Made by a program: the position numbers and the translations under genes
Assembly: GCA_964474295.1 (NCBI GenBank)
Contig: CAYYRN010000042.1
Span: 1-15,988, forward strand
DNA from: SIG575 sp964474295
GTDB lineage: Bacteria; Bacillota; Clostridia; Oscillospirales; Acutalibacteraceae
Direction of reading: 5' to 3'
DNA length: 15,988 nt
The notes under the pieces: model-generated
What the model saw: the letters and a program-made list of their open reading frames with translations, nothing else
The model's database searches: none
Told to the model about the DNA's origin: nothing
Shown here: piece by piece, positions 1 through 7,422 of the stretch
Layout of the letters: every line of letters begins with the position of its first letter
Numbering within the stretch: the stretch's first letter is position 1

Positions 1-78
1 AAAAGTATACTAAATTATTGGTATTTACAGTAAGCCTACCGAACTTCGACAGATTGTTTACTTCAATTGTGAAAATTA

Positions 79-107
79 TTGGTATAAATCGTATTTTAAT
101 TTATAAT
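79..107 (+). promoter_or_regulatory. Candidate sigma-A promoter for the beta-helix gene
   Basis: A TTGGTA -35 box (79-84) and a perfect TATAAT -10 box (102-107) are separated by 17 bases, predicting a start near 114 and a leader of about 90 bases. A second weaker candidate lies downstream: TTGAAA (132-137), 17 bases, then TAAATT (155-160) preceded by an extended -10 TG. Both point toward the gene at 204. The rest of the first 203 bases holds no gene that I can support. Confidence 0.5.
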
Positions 108-203
108 AATACGAAAAAATCGGTATTTGTATTGAAAAGTTACGGCTTTTGTGATAAATTTAGAAAGCAAAACATTATAACCCAAAAGGAAGAGTGATAA
201 AAA

Positions 204-992
204 ATGGTAAATGTTAAAACCGATTTTAATGCTTTCGGAGATGCGGTACACGACGATACCGAAGCCTTACAAAATGCACTTGACAGCGGAAAAGAAATAT
301 TTTTCCCCGCAGGAGTTTATTTGATTACTTCCTGTCTTATCTTTTACAGCGCTCAAAGACTGATTTTTGAAAAAGGTGCTGTTATAAAAAGAGGAAACGA
401 AAATCAAAAGTATTTGCTTGCAAGCTTCACGGCTCCGGAGGACGAAAGCTATTCTTCCTGCCAAGATGTTGTAATTGACGGTGCCACATTTGACGGCAAC
501 GCAGAAATCGATTTCAAAACAACAATGCTCAACACCTGTCAGTCAAGAAACATACACATTAAAAATTGCAGATTTTTAAACGGACACACATGGCACTATA
601 TTGAAATAAATTCAAGCGAAAACGTAAAAATCGAAGACTGCGTTTTTGAATCCTCCTACGGCGGAAATTCCATAAGAGGAGAGCAGATTCAGTTGGATTA
701 TGCAAAAATCGGAAATTACGGTCCTGTTTTCAATTACAAAAACGAGGAAATAAAGTTCAATCCCGACCATACTGTATGCAGAAACATTGAAATTACGGGA
801 TGCACGTTCTACGGCTACGCCACTGCCCCCGCAATCGGAAACCACGATGATGCACCTCACCACGATGTGAAAATCCATTACAACACTTTTGTCGGCAGCT
901 TCGGTGAAAGAGGATATATAAACTTCGTCCAATCGATGTACGGAGTAAACAAGTCGGAGAATTATTTTTCAAATAATCCCGTAAAATCATAA
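204..992 (+). CDS. Right-handed beta-helix (pectate-lyase-3-like) protein
   Basis: A 262-residue protein. Its N-terminus has the pattern seen in the pectate_lyase_3/GH28-like superfamily: a 'DFNAFGDAVHDDTEALQNAL' block (residues 7-26), like the usual 'FGAKGDG.TDDT.A.Q.A', followed by 'FFPAGVYLI'. Spaced repeats then resemble beta-helix coils ('NIHIKNCRFLNG', 'NVKIEDCVFESS', 'NIEITGCTFYGY', 'DVKIHYNTFVGS'). Such proteins usually bind or cleave polysaccharide. No signal peptide or membrane segment is visible, so it would be cytoplasmic unless exported unconventionally. The start is supported by AGGAAGAG (187-194), 9 bases upstream of ATG. It stands alone, is convergent with the S1-domain gene, and shares a terminator with it. 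Its substrate cannot be read from the sequence, and it is shorter than many family members. Confidence 0.75.
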   Translation: MVNVKTDFNAFGDAVHDDTEALQNALDSGKEIFFPAGVYLITSCLIFYSAQRLIFEKGAVIKRGNENQKYLLASFTAPEDESYSSCQDVVIDGATFDGNAEIDFKTTMLNTCQSRNIHIKNCRFLNGHTWHYIEINSSENVKIEDCVFESSYGGNSIRGEQIQLDYAKIGNYGPVFNYKNEEIKFNPDHTVCRNIEITGCTFYGYATAPAIGNHDDAPHHDVKIHYNTFVGSFGERGYINFVQSMYGVNKSENYFSNNPVKS

Positions 993-1011
993 ACCGAATA
1001 TAACAAAAAAG

Positions 1012-1050
1012 AAGGATTCTTTTGGTTCGTAGAGTACCAAAAGAATCCTT
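1012..1050. terminator. Bidirectional Rho-independent terminator
   Basis: A perfect 15-bp stem (1012-1026 pairs with 1036-1050) has a 9-base loop. The minus strand has a run of six T after the stem (complement of 1005-1010), giving a good terminator for the S1-domain gene. On the plus strand the stem ends in TTTT (1049-1052), so it probably also stops transcription of the beta-helix gene. Confidence 0.85.
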
Positions 1051-1090
1051 TTAACATAAGATTTCACCGAAAGCCGTTTTTACATCGCCT

Positions 1091-2020
1091 TTAATTTTCA
1101 AATGAACTTTCGATAATTTTCTCGGCAGAATCGGGAGAATATTTCCAGTAAGTTATGCGACTTCGTTCAATAAAATAATTCAATTTCTGCGGAGGATAGG
1201 GCGCATCGAAGCAGTCAACGATTATAAGCTTAATTTTCATCCTTTCCGGTATGATGCTTTTTATGTAAACTGCCGTGTTTTGACCTGTGCTGACGTTTTC
1301 GGAAAGCTCCGCAAGGCCTGCAAGGTTCGGTGTAAGCTCAACAAAAATCCCGTATTTTTCCGTTGACCTCACAATACCAGGCACAGTCTCCCCGACAGAA
1401 AAGCGTGAGGCGTTTTCTTCCCATGTTCCGAGCAATTCTTTATGGGTTAAAACGATTCTGCCGAATTCGTCACGGCTTTTTACTATGGCTTTTATGTCTT
1501 GATTGGAATAAAATCTCACATTCGGATGCGGAATTCGTGAAACCGAAATGCTGTCAATAGGAAGCAGTGCGTTTATACCGCTGCCTATATCCGCAAAAGC
1601 TCCGAACGGTTCCATATGACAAATTCTTGCATCGATTATGTCACCTGTTTCAAGCTTTGAGATGTAGTTTTCCATACAGTCTTCCTGAACCTTTTTTCGG
1701 CTTAAAACGGCATAAATTTCGCCGTATTCGTCAAAGCCGAAATCGTCAATAATAAAAGAAACCGGCTTGTTTACTTTTGAAATAAGAGCAATATCTCTCG
1801 TCGTTCCCTCCGAAATGCCTATTGCCCCCTCCTCCCTCGGAATAATTCCCGTCATACATCCGAGGTCAACGTGAAGATTATGCTCACTGTCGCAAAGAAT
1901 CACTCTCGCCTCAAGGACAGCTCTGTTTTTGTATGCCTCTCTCAAAGAATCGGGCGATTTCAAGTATTGAATGTTTTCACGGGTATTTATAAGCTTGCCT
2001 TCGGGCCGAAATTTTGACAT
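1091..2020 (-). CDS. S1 RNA-binding domain protein (three S1 domains)
   Basis: A 309-residue protein resembling the S1-domain proteins that Clostridia carry in place of, or beside, full-length ribosomal protein S1. Three S1/OB-fold units can be traced: a divergent one at about 31-108 ('VDLGCMTGIIPREE'), a second at about 124-193 ('GDIIDARICHMEPFGAFADI' followed by 'GINALLPI'), and a third at about 205-267 ('VGETVPGIVRSTEKYGIFVE' followed by 'LAGLAEL'). It probably binds single-stranded RNA or ribosomes; a specific target is not visible. It is shorter than true S1 (four to six domains). The start is ATG at 2018-2020 with a strong SD, AAGGGGAG (2036-2029 on the minus strand). It is a single-gene unit, divergent from the DUF951-prfA operon and closed by the shared terminator at 1012-1050. 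I found no convincing sigma-A promoter for it in the divergent region. Confidence 0.85.
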   Translation of the reverse strand: MSKFRPEGKLINTRENIQYLKSPDSLREAYKNRAVLEARVILCDSEHNLHVDLGCMTGIIPREEGAIGISEGTTRDIALISKVNKPVSFIIDDFGFDEYGEIYAVLSRKKVQEDCMENYISKLETGDIIDARICHMEPFGAFADIGSGINALLPIDSISVSRIPHPNVRFYSNQDIKAIVKSRDEFGRIVLTHKELLGTWEENASRFSVGETVPGIVRSTEKYGIFVELTPNLAGLAELSENVSTGQNTAVYIKSIIPERMKIKLIIVDCFDAPYPPQKLNYFIERSRITYWKYSPDSAEKIIESSFEN

Positions 2021-2079
2021 ATTGTTTACTCCCCTTGTTTCGCTTTTTTGTTAACTGTTGCTTTATTTGTAAATACTTA

Positions 2080-2108
2080 TTCCATTTTTGCCGAAAATAT
2101 GATACAAT
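2080..2108 (+). promoter_or_regulatory. Candidate extended -10 promoter for the DUF951-prfA operon
   Basis: TGATACAAT (2100-2108) is an extended -10 box (TGnTACAAT). A weak -35 (TTCCAT, 2080-2085) lies 17 bases upstream of the TACAAT hexamer. An overlapping alternative is TTGCCG (2088-2093), 17 bases, then TATAAG (2111-2116). Either predicts a short leader of about 20-30 bases before the SD at 2130. Confidence 0.5.
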
Positions 2109-2145
2109 GATATAAGTTTCAAATATGTCGGGAGGCGGATTTAAT

Positions 2146-2334
2146 ATGGATGTCAGAGTTGGGGACATATTGGTAATGAAAAAGGTTCATCCGTGCGGAT
2201 GCGATAGATTTGCCGTGACAAGAGTTGGTATGGATTTTAAAATTAAATGCGAAAAATGCGGACATGAGGTTATGTCACCGAGGCAGAAAATAGAAAAAAA
2301 CATAAAAAAAATTATCAGACCGAATGAGGTATAA
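2146..2334 (+). CDS. DUF951 family small protein
   Basis: A 62-residue protein matching DUF951: 'MDVRVGDILVMKKVHPCGC' at the N-terminus, then 'FKIKCEKCGHEVMSPRQK' and a basic C-terminal tail. The Cys residues in HPCGC and CEKCG suggest a small metal-binding or OB-like fold; function is unknown, though family members usually neighbour translation or DNA-replication genes. The ATG at 2146 is chosen because GGGAGG (2130-2135) lies 10 bases upstream. The earlier in-frame ATG at 2125 precedes that SD and would add seven unusual residues. It is the first gene of the operon, and its last codons carry the GAGG (2326-2329) that serves prfA, 3 bases downstream. Confidence 0.88.
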   Translation: MDVRVGDILVMKKVHPCGCDRFAVTRVGMDFKIKCEKCGHEVMSPRQKIEKNIKKIIRPNEV

Positions 2335-2337
2335 TTA

Positions 2338-3408
2338 ATGTTGGATAAATTGGAAAAAGTCGAAGAACGGTTTGAAAGTGTAAACGCTATGCTGTGCGAA
2401 CCCGAAATTGTTGCGGATATAGAAAAGTACAAAAAGCTTATGCGTGAGATGAAAACGCTGACCCCTGTTGTTGAAAAATTCAGAGAATACAAAAGAATAA
2501 AAGAAACCGTTGACGAAGCAAAAATTATTCTTGAGGATAGCTCACAGGATAAAGATTTCCGTGAAATGGCTGAAGAAGAATTGGAACAGGCAAAAAGAGA
2601 TATCGAAACGGTCGAAGAAGAACTTAAAATTTTGCTTCTGCCGAAAGACCCGAATGACGACAAAAACGTCATTGTCGAAATACGCGGCGGTGCAGGGGGC
2701 GAAGAAGCCTCTCTTTTTGCCGGAGTTCTTTACAGAATGTACAGTATGTATGCCGAAACCAAGGGCTGGAAAACGGAAATTCTCGGTGCAAACGAAACGG
2801 AACTCGGAGGCTTTAAGGAAATAAGCTTTATGATAGAGGGCGAAGGTGCATTTTCACGTTTTAAATTTGAAAGCGGCGTACACCGTGTTCAGCGTGTGCC
2901 GGAAACGGAATCGCAGGGAAGGATTCACACCTCCACCGTAACCGTTGCCGTTTTGCCGGAGGCGGAAGAAGTTGATATAGAAATCAACCCCTCCGATTTG
3001 CAAATAGATACATTCCGTTCAAGCGGTGCCGGAGGTCAGCACATAAACAAAACAGAATCGGCAATAAGAATAACGCACATTCCCACAGGCACGGTTGTTG
3101 AATGTCAGGATGAAAGAAGCCAGCACAAAAACAAAGATAAAGCAATGAAAATTCTGCGTTCGAGAATACTCGATAACGAACGCAGAAAGCAAAGCGATGC
3201 CATTGCCGGCGAAAGAAAAAGTCAGGTCGGTTCGGGAGACAGAAGCGAAAGAATAAGAACTTATAATTATCCGCAAGGCAGAATAAGCGACCACAGAATC
3301 GGTTTGACACTTTACCGTTTGGAGGCTGTTCTCAACGGCGACCTCGATGAGCTTATAGATTCTCTTATTACTGCCGACACGGCGGAAAAACTGAAAGCGG
3401 AAGATTAA
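2338..3408 (+). CDS. prfA: Peptide chain release factor 1
   Basis: A 356-residue class I release factor that recognises UAA and UAG stop codons in the ribosomal A site and triggers peptide release. The catalytic GGQ motif is at residues 232-234, inside 'SSGAGGQHINKTES'. The codon-recognition tripeptide is PET at 188-190 ('QRVPETESQGRIHTS'), which fits the PxT pattern of RF1 rather than the SPF of RF2. The N-terminal helical domain (about 1-110) and the C-terminal region are intact, and the length is normal. ATG at 2338 follows the DUF951 stop by 3 bases, with GAGG 8 bases upstream inside that gene, so translation is probably coupled. prmC, which methylates the GGQ glutamine and often neighbours prfA, is not adjacent here. 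Confidence 0.97.
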   Translation: MLDKLEKVEERFESVNAMLCEPEIVADIEKYKKLMREMKTLTPVVEKFREYKRIKETVDEAKIILEDSSQDKDFREMAEEELEQAKRDIETVEEELKILLLPKDPNDDKNVIVEIRGGAGGEEASLFAGVLYRMYSMYAETKGWKTEILGANETELGGFKEISFMIEGEGAFSRFKFESGVHRVQRVPETESQGRIHTSTVTVAVLPEAEEVDIEINPSDLQIDTFRSSGAGGQHINKTESAIRITHIPTGTVVECQDERSQHKNKDKAMKILRSRILDNERRKQSDAIAGERKSQVGSGDRSERIRTYNYPQGRISDHRIGLTLYRLEAVLNGDLDELIDSLITADTAEKLKAED

Positions 3409-3409
3409 A

Positions 3410-4423
3410 ATGAAAACAGAAGTTTTAAAAACATCACGGCAAGCTGTGGAAAAAGCAGCCGAAATAATTAAATCAGGCGGTGTTGTCGGAATACCTACCG
3501 AAACGGTTTACGGTTTGGGTGCCGATGCCCTCAACGCCGAAGCCGTCGGAAAAATTTTCGATGCAAAGGGACGTCCGAGCGATAACCCGATGATAGTTCA
3601 TGTTTCGTGCTTTGAGGAAATTTATCCTCTCGTAAAGGAGATTCCCAAAGCAGCAAAAAAACTTGCCGAAAAATACTGGCCGGGTCCCCTTACGATAATA
3701 ATGCGAAAATCCGACACCGTTCCCATGAGAACAAGCGGTAATCTCGACACCGTTGCGGTTCGTATGCCGTCACATCCCGTTATGCGTGACATAATAAAGC
3801 TTTCGGGGTGTCCCATTGCGGCTCCGTCGGCAAACCTTTCGGGCAGTCCCAGTCCGACAAACGCAAGGTATGTTTTTGATGATATGAACGGCAAAATTCC
3901 GCTTATCATTGACGGCGGGGAATGTAGTGTCGGTGTCGAATCCACCGTTATTACATTGGTCGGAGATAAGCCGAGACTTTTAAGACCGGGAGGAATAACT
4001 CCCGAACAGTTGATGTCTGTTCTCGGTGAAATAGAAATTGACAGTGCTGTCAAGTCAAAGCTTGAAGAAAATCAAAAAGCATCATCTCCCGGTATGAAAT
4101 ACAAGCATTATGCCCCGAAAATAAAAGTTATTATCATAAAAGCCGACAGAAAAAAATATATCGATTATGTATCCTCACACAGTGAAAATGCGGCGGCACT
4201 TTGCTTTGAGGACGAAAAAGAAGAAATCCCGATAAAATGCGTAACATACGGCAAAAGCGACGATTCATCATCACAGGCAAAACGTCTTTTCGATGCTTTG
4301 CGTGAGCTTGACGAAACAGGTGCGGACACGGCTTATGCGCATTGTCCGTCGGACGAAGGTGTAGGTCTTGCCGTTTATAACCGTCTTCTTCGCTCTGCCG
4401 GTTTTGATGTAATAGAGCTTTAA
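3410..4423 (+). CDS. ywlC: L-threonylcarbamoyladenylate synthase (Sua5/YwlC type)
   Basis: A 337-residue enzyme that makes threonylcarbamoyl-AMP from threonine, bicarbonate and ATP, the first step of the t6A modification at position 37 of ANN-decoding tRNAs. The YrdC domain spans about 11-205, with 'PTETVYGLGADA' (29-40), 'KGRPSDNP' (53-60), 'APSANLSG' (138-145) and 'ESTVI' (177-181). The linker motif 'SPGMKYKHYAP' (226-236) and a C-terminal Rossmann-like Sua5 domain show that it is the long Sua5 form, not the short TsaC. The ATG lies 1 base after the prfA stop, and GGAAG (3399-3403) inside prfA is the likely SD, so it is co-transcribed and probably translationally coupled. Pairing with prfA is common in Firmicutes. 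Confidence 0.95.
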   Translation: MKTEVLKTSRQAVEKAAEIIKSGGVVGIPTETVYGLGADALNAEAVGKIFDAKGRPSDNPMIVHVSCFEEIYPLVKEIPKAAKKLAEKYWPGPLTIIMRKSDTVPMRTSGNLDTVAVRMPSHPVMRDIIKLSGCPIAAPSANLSGSPSPTNARYVFDDMNGKIPLIIDGGECSVGVESTVITLVGDKPRLLRPGGITPEQLMSVLGEIEIDSAVKSKLEENQKASSPGMKYKHYAPKIKVIIIKADRKKYIDYVSSHSENAAALCFEDEKEEIPIKCVTYGKSDDSSSQAKRLFDALRELDETGADTAYAHCPSDEGVGLAVYNRLLRSAGFDVIEL

Positions 4424-4435
4424 AGGAGGTATGCT

Positions 4436-5032
4436 ATGTTAGTTTTGGGATTAACGGGAAAAACGGGAGCGGGCAAAAGCACGGTTTCCGCATTGTTGAA
4501 AGAAAAAGGCTGTTATGTAATAGATGCTGACAAGGTCGCTTCCGAAATTCTCGAAAAAGGCTCGCCTGTAATAGAAAAGCTTACTCAAGCGTTCGGCGGG
4601 GACATTGTAAAATACAACGGCGAAATCGACAAAAAGCTGCTGGCAATGAGAGCTTTTGCATCACGGGAAGAAACCGAAAAGCTCAACGCAATAACGCATC
4701 CCGAAATCAGAAGAATAATTCTCGAAAGAATTGAGGATGCGAAAATTGAAGAATACGAAGTCTGCATTATCGATGCGGCGGCACTGCTTGAAAGCGAGGT
4801 GCGTTTGGATTGCGAAAAAATCGCAGTTGTTTTTGCACCTGCCGATGTAAGGCTCAAGAGAATAATCGAGCGTGATAATTTGTCCGTAACGGAAGCAAAA
4901 CGCAGGATGGACGCTCAATTGAGCGATGAATTTTATCTTGAAAATGCGGACATAATTATAATCAATGACGGTGTTGTGGATTTCGATGCCGAAACGGAAA
5001 AACTTCTGAATTTTATTCAGGTAGAAAAATAA
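4436..5032 (+). CDS. coaE: Dephospho-CoA kinase
   Basis: A 198-residue P-loop kinase that phosphorylates the 3'-hydroxyl of dephospho-CoA, the last step of CoA synthesis. The Walker A motif GKTGAGKS is at residues 8-15. The family block 'VIDADKVA' (28-35) and 'ITHPEIRR' (86-93) are present, and the length is typical. The start is ATG at 4436, 5 bases after AAGGAGGT (4423-4430). The closer ATG at 4431 is out of frame and reads only three codons. The gene follows sua5 by 12 bases in the same operon. Confidence 0.95.
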   Translation: MLVLGLTGKTGAGKSTVSALLKEKGCYVIDADKVASEILEKGSPVIEKLTQAFGGDIVKYNGEIDKKLLAMRAFASREETEKLNAITHPEIRRIILERIEDAKIEEYEVCIIDAAALLESEVRLDCEKIAVVFAPADVRLKRIIERDNLSVTEAKRRMDAQLSDEFYLENADIIIINDGVVDFDAETEKLLNFIQVEK

Positions 5033-5052
5033 TAAAGAAAGGAACATATTTT

Positions 5053-6453
5053 ATGAGTCAGGAAACAAAGGATTTACAGGAAAAACTTTTTTTCAACCAA
5101 AAGCACGCAGTTCTTCGTATGCAAGATGATGAACTGAAAAAGGCGGATGAGTTCTGCGAAAAATATAAGGTGTTTTTAAACGAAGGAAAAACAGAACGTG
5201 AGGCTTGCGCAAAAGCAATAAAGATTGCCGAAGAAAACGGTTTCAAGCCTTTTGATAAAAATGCATCTTACTCGGCAGGCGACAGAGTATATTACAACAA
5301 CAGAGGCAAAGCTGTCATACTTGCCGTTTTCGGCAAAAAAAGTGTTGCGGAGGGTGTAAAAATCGCCGCCGCTCACATTGATTCACCGAGAATCGATTTA
5401 AAACCCAACCCGCTTTATGAGGATAGCGAAATGGCACTTTTCAAAACACGTTATTACGGCGGAATTAAAAAATATCAGTGGACGGCAATACCTCTTGCAC
5501 TTCACGGTGTTATCGTGCGTAAGGACGGAGAAAAAATAAGCGTAAACATCGGTGAGGATGACAGCGACCCCAAATTTGTTATTACGGATTTGCTTCCCCA
5601 CTTGGCAAGAGAGCAGATGAAACGCACGCTCAACGAGGGTATTCAGGGTGAGGAGCTTAACATCCTTATCGGCTCACGTCCTTTCAAGGATGATGAGTGC
5701 AGTGAGCTTGTAAAGCTTAACATTTTAAATATACTCAACGAAAAGTACGGCATCACCGAAGAAGATTTTCTTTCTGCCGAGCTTGAATGTGTGCCTGCCG
5801 CAAAGGTGTGCGACATAGGCTTTGACAGAAGTCTTATCGGCGGTTACGGACACGATGACCGTGTTTGCGCTTACCCCTCGCTTATGGCAGCGGTTGACTG
5901 CAAAAACCCCGAATATACCTGCCTTACCGTTCTGACGGACAAGGAGGAAACGGGTTCTGACGGAAACACAGGTCTTAAATCGGCTTATTTGACTTACTTT
6001 ATTGCCGACCTTGCACGTCAGGCGGGAGTTCAGGCACACGATGTTCTCAGCAAATCCGAATGTCTTTCCGCCGATGTTAATGCGGCGTTTGATTCAACCT
6101 TTGCACAGCCGTTTGAAAAGATGAACACCTCGTTTGTAAACAGAGGCATTGTCGTAACAAAGTATACGGGTTCCGGCGGAAAAAGCGGAACTTCGGATGC
6201 AAGTGCGGAATTTGTCGGAAAGGTTCGCAAAACCTTTGATGATGCAGGTGTAATTTGGCAGATGGGTGAGCTTGGCAAGGTCGATGCCGGCGGCGGCGGA
6301 ACCGTTGCGAAATATGTTGCAAACCTTGATGTTGACGTTATTGACGTCGGCGTTCCCGTGCTTTCAATGCACGCACCGTTTGAGGTAGTTTCAAAAATCG
6401 ATGTCTATATGGCATACAAAGCTTTTTCGGCTTTCTTCGATTTGAAAAATTAA
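5053..6453 (+). CDS. apeB: M18 family zinc aminopeptidase
   Basis: A 466-residue metallo-aminopeptidase of family M18 (aspartyl aminopeptidase/aminopeptidase I), cytoplasmic, that removes N-terminal residues from peptides and uses two metal ions. Recognisable metal and catalytic blocks are 'AAHIDSPRIDLKP' (H108, D110), 'GHDDRVCAYPSL' (H267-D268-D269), 'DKEETGSDG' (E298, E299) and, near the C-terminus, 'VPVLSMHAPFE' (H440). All expected ligands appear present. ATG at 5053 has AAAGGAA (5038-5044) 8 bases upstream. It is the last gene of the DUF951-prfA-sua5-coaE operon, 20 bases after coaE, and is followed by a strong terminator. Exact substrate preference cannot be told. Confidence 0.94.
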   Translation: MSQETKDLQEKLFFNQKHAVLRMQDDELKKADEFCEKYKVFLNEGKTEREACAKAIKIAEENGFKPFDKNASYSAGDRVYYNNRGKAVILAVFGKKSVAEGVKIAAAHIDSPRIDLKPNPLYEDSEMALFKTRYYGGIKKYQWTAIPLALHGVIVRKDGEKISVNIGEDDSDPKFVITDLLPHLAREQMKRTLNEGIQGEELNILIGSRPFKDDECSELVKLNILNILNEKYGITEEDFLSAELECVPAAKVCDIGFDRSLIGGYGHDDRVCAYPSLMAAVDCKNPEYTCLTVLTDKEETGSDGNTGLKSAYLTYFIADLARQAGVQAHDVLSKSECLSADVNAAFDSTFAQPFEKMNTSFVNRGIVVTKYTGSGGKSGTSDASAEFVGKVRKTFDDAGVIWQMGELGKVDAGGGGTVAKYVANLDVDVIDVGVPVLSMHAPFEVVSKIDVYMAYKAFSAFFDLKN

Positions 6454-6476
6454 AATAATATCAACCGAATAAGTTA

Positions 6477-6519
6477 AAAAAGGAGCTGTAAAAAACTTGC
6501 GTTTTCACAGCTCCTTTTT
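6477..6519. terminator. Bidirectional Rho-independent terminator
   Basis: The arms AAAAAGGAGCTGT (6477-6489) and ACAGCTCCTTTTT (6507-6519) pair over 13 bp. After one mismatch, five further pairs (6491-6495 with 6501-6505) close a 5-base loop. T runs lie on both strands, so it can terminate both the aminopeptidase operon (+) and the MBOAT-sigma operon (-), whose last stop codon is only 6 bases away. Confidence 0.9.
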
Positions 6520-6525
6520 ATCTTT

Positions 6526-7422
6526 TTAGGAATCAATTATGCTTTTGTATTCGGTTTTAATATAATCGAGAATTAAATTTTTGCTTATTGTAAATTCCGG
6601 TGTACCCATAGCACCGGGAGCAACCTCATACTTATCAAAAGCTATAACCAAATCGAAGTTTTCATCCCAATAAAAATTGTGTTCGCCGTCTATCTCGGAA
6701 AAGTCATCCCCGAACGGTGCATCTTCAAGCCAATAGATTACCGCATCGTCTTTTTTCATCTGCTGACGCATCTGACGTTCGGTTTCCTCTTTTACAACAT
6801 CATAAAAATCATCATTTTCAACAATGTCACCGAGCTTAACGATTTTTCCGTTGAGCTTATTGATGTGATAATATTTGTAATATGTGTCGCTGCTTCCTGC
6901 GGCTTCGTGAACCATAACTTTGAGCGTAAACCAACTGTCCGTGTTCGTTACGACATCGTAATCCACATAAATCCCCGTGTGTGCCTGACTTCCCGAAACC
7001 TCCAATTCTTCATTGAATCTGTCGGCAAGCATCTTGGTAAGCTCATCAACATCTTTGTTGATGTAGTCTGCAGCCTCATTGCTTTGGTCTTCTATTTGAG
7101 GAACATTGATGTCCATTTCGTGATTTTTATCCGAATAAGAATAGTTCCTGATGGTGAACACCTTTACAATGCTGCTGATTACGGGGATTTTTTCCATCGC
7201 CTGGGCATATACGGCGCTGACGTTGGGGAAAACCACAAGCAAAACCAGAGCAAACGATGCGGCTGTTAAAATAATTTTTGTCGCCGCCCTTGTTTTGTGC
7301 TTTTTGATTTTTCTTTCGGGCAAATTTGTCAGTGTTTCATCAATTTTTTCTTTCACTTCATCCGGTACGGTGATTTCGTTTTTTGACGCTTCCGATTTTA
7401 TAAATTTATCAAACTTATCCAT
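6526..7422 (-). CDS. rsiV: RsiV-like anti-sigma factor, membrane-anchored
   Basis: A 298-residue single-pass membrane protein. Residues 1-45 are a charged cytoplasmic segment expected to hold the sigma factor. Residues about 49-67 form the membrane segment, and the rest is extracytoplasmic. The C-terminal part ('FYWDENFDLVIAFDKYEVAP' then 'GTPEFTISKNLI') matches DUF3298, the sensor domain of B. subtilis RsiV; a DUF4163-like region precedes it. In Bacillus, RsiV binds lysozyme, is cut by signal peptidase just outside the membrane, then by RasP, freeing SigV. Here 'VYAQAM' (71-76) just after the membrane segment offers an AxA-type cleavage site. ATG at 7422 has AAAGGAGGA 8 bases upstream. The start overlaps the sigma gene by 8 bases, so coupled translation is likely. 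That it senses lysozyme is inference. Confidence 0.85.
   Translation of the reverse strand: MDKFDKFIKSEASKNEITVPDEVKEKIDETLTNLPERKIKKHKTRAATKIILTAASFALVLLVVFPNVSAVYAQAMEKIPVISSIVKVFTIRNYSYSDKNHEMDINVPQIEDQSNEAADYINKDVDELTKMLADRFNEELEVSGSQAHTGIYVDYDVVTNTDSWFTLKVMVHEAAGSSDTYYKYYHINKLNGKIVKLGDIVENDDFYDVVKEETERQMRQQMKKDDAVIYWLEDAPFGDDFSEIDGEHNFYWDENFDLVIAFDKYEVAPGAMGTPEFTISKNLILDYIKTEYKSIIDS

Noticed and set aside
4431..4442. A four-codon frame (ATG CTA TGT TAG) overlapping the coaE start as a possible leader peptide
   Set aside because: Its ATG directly abuts the SD with no spacing, so it is unlikely to be translated.
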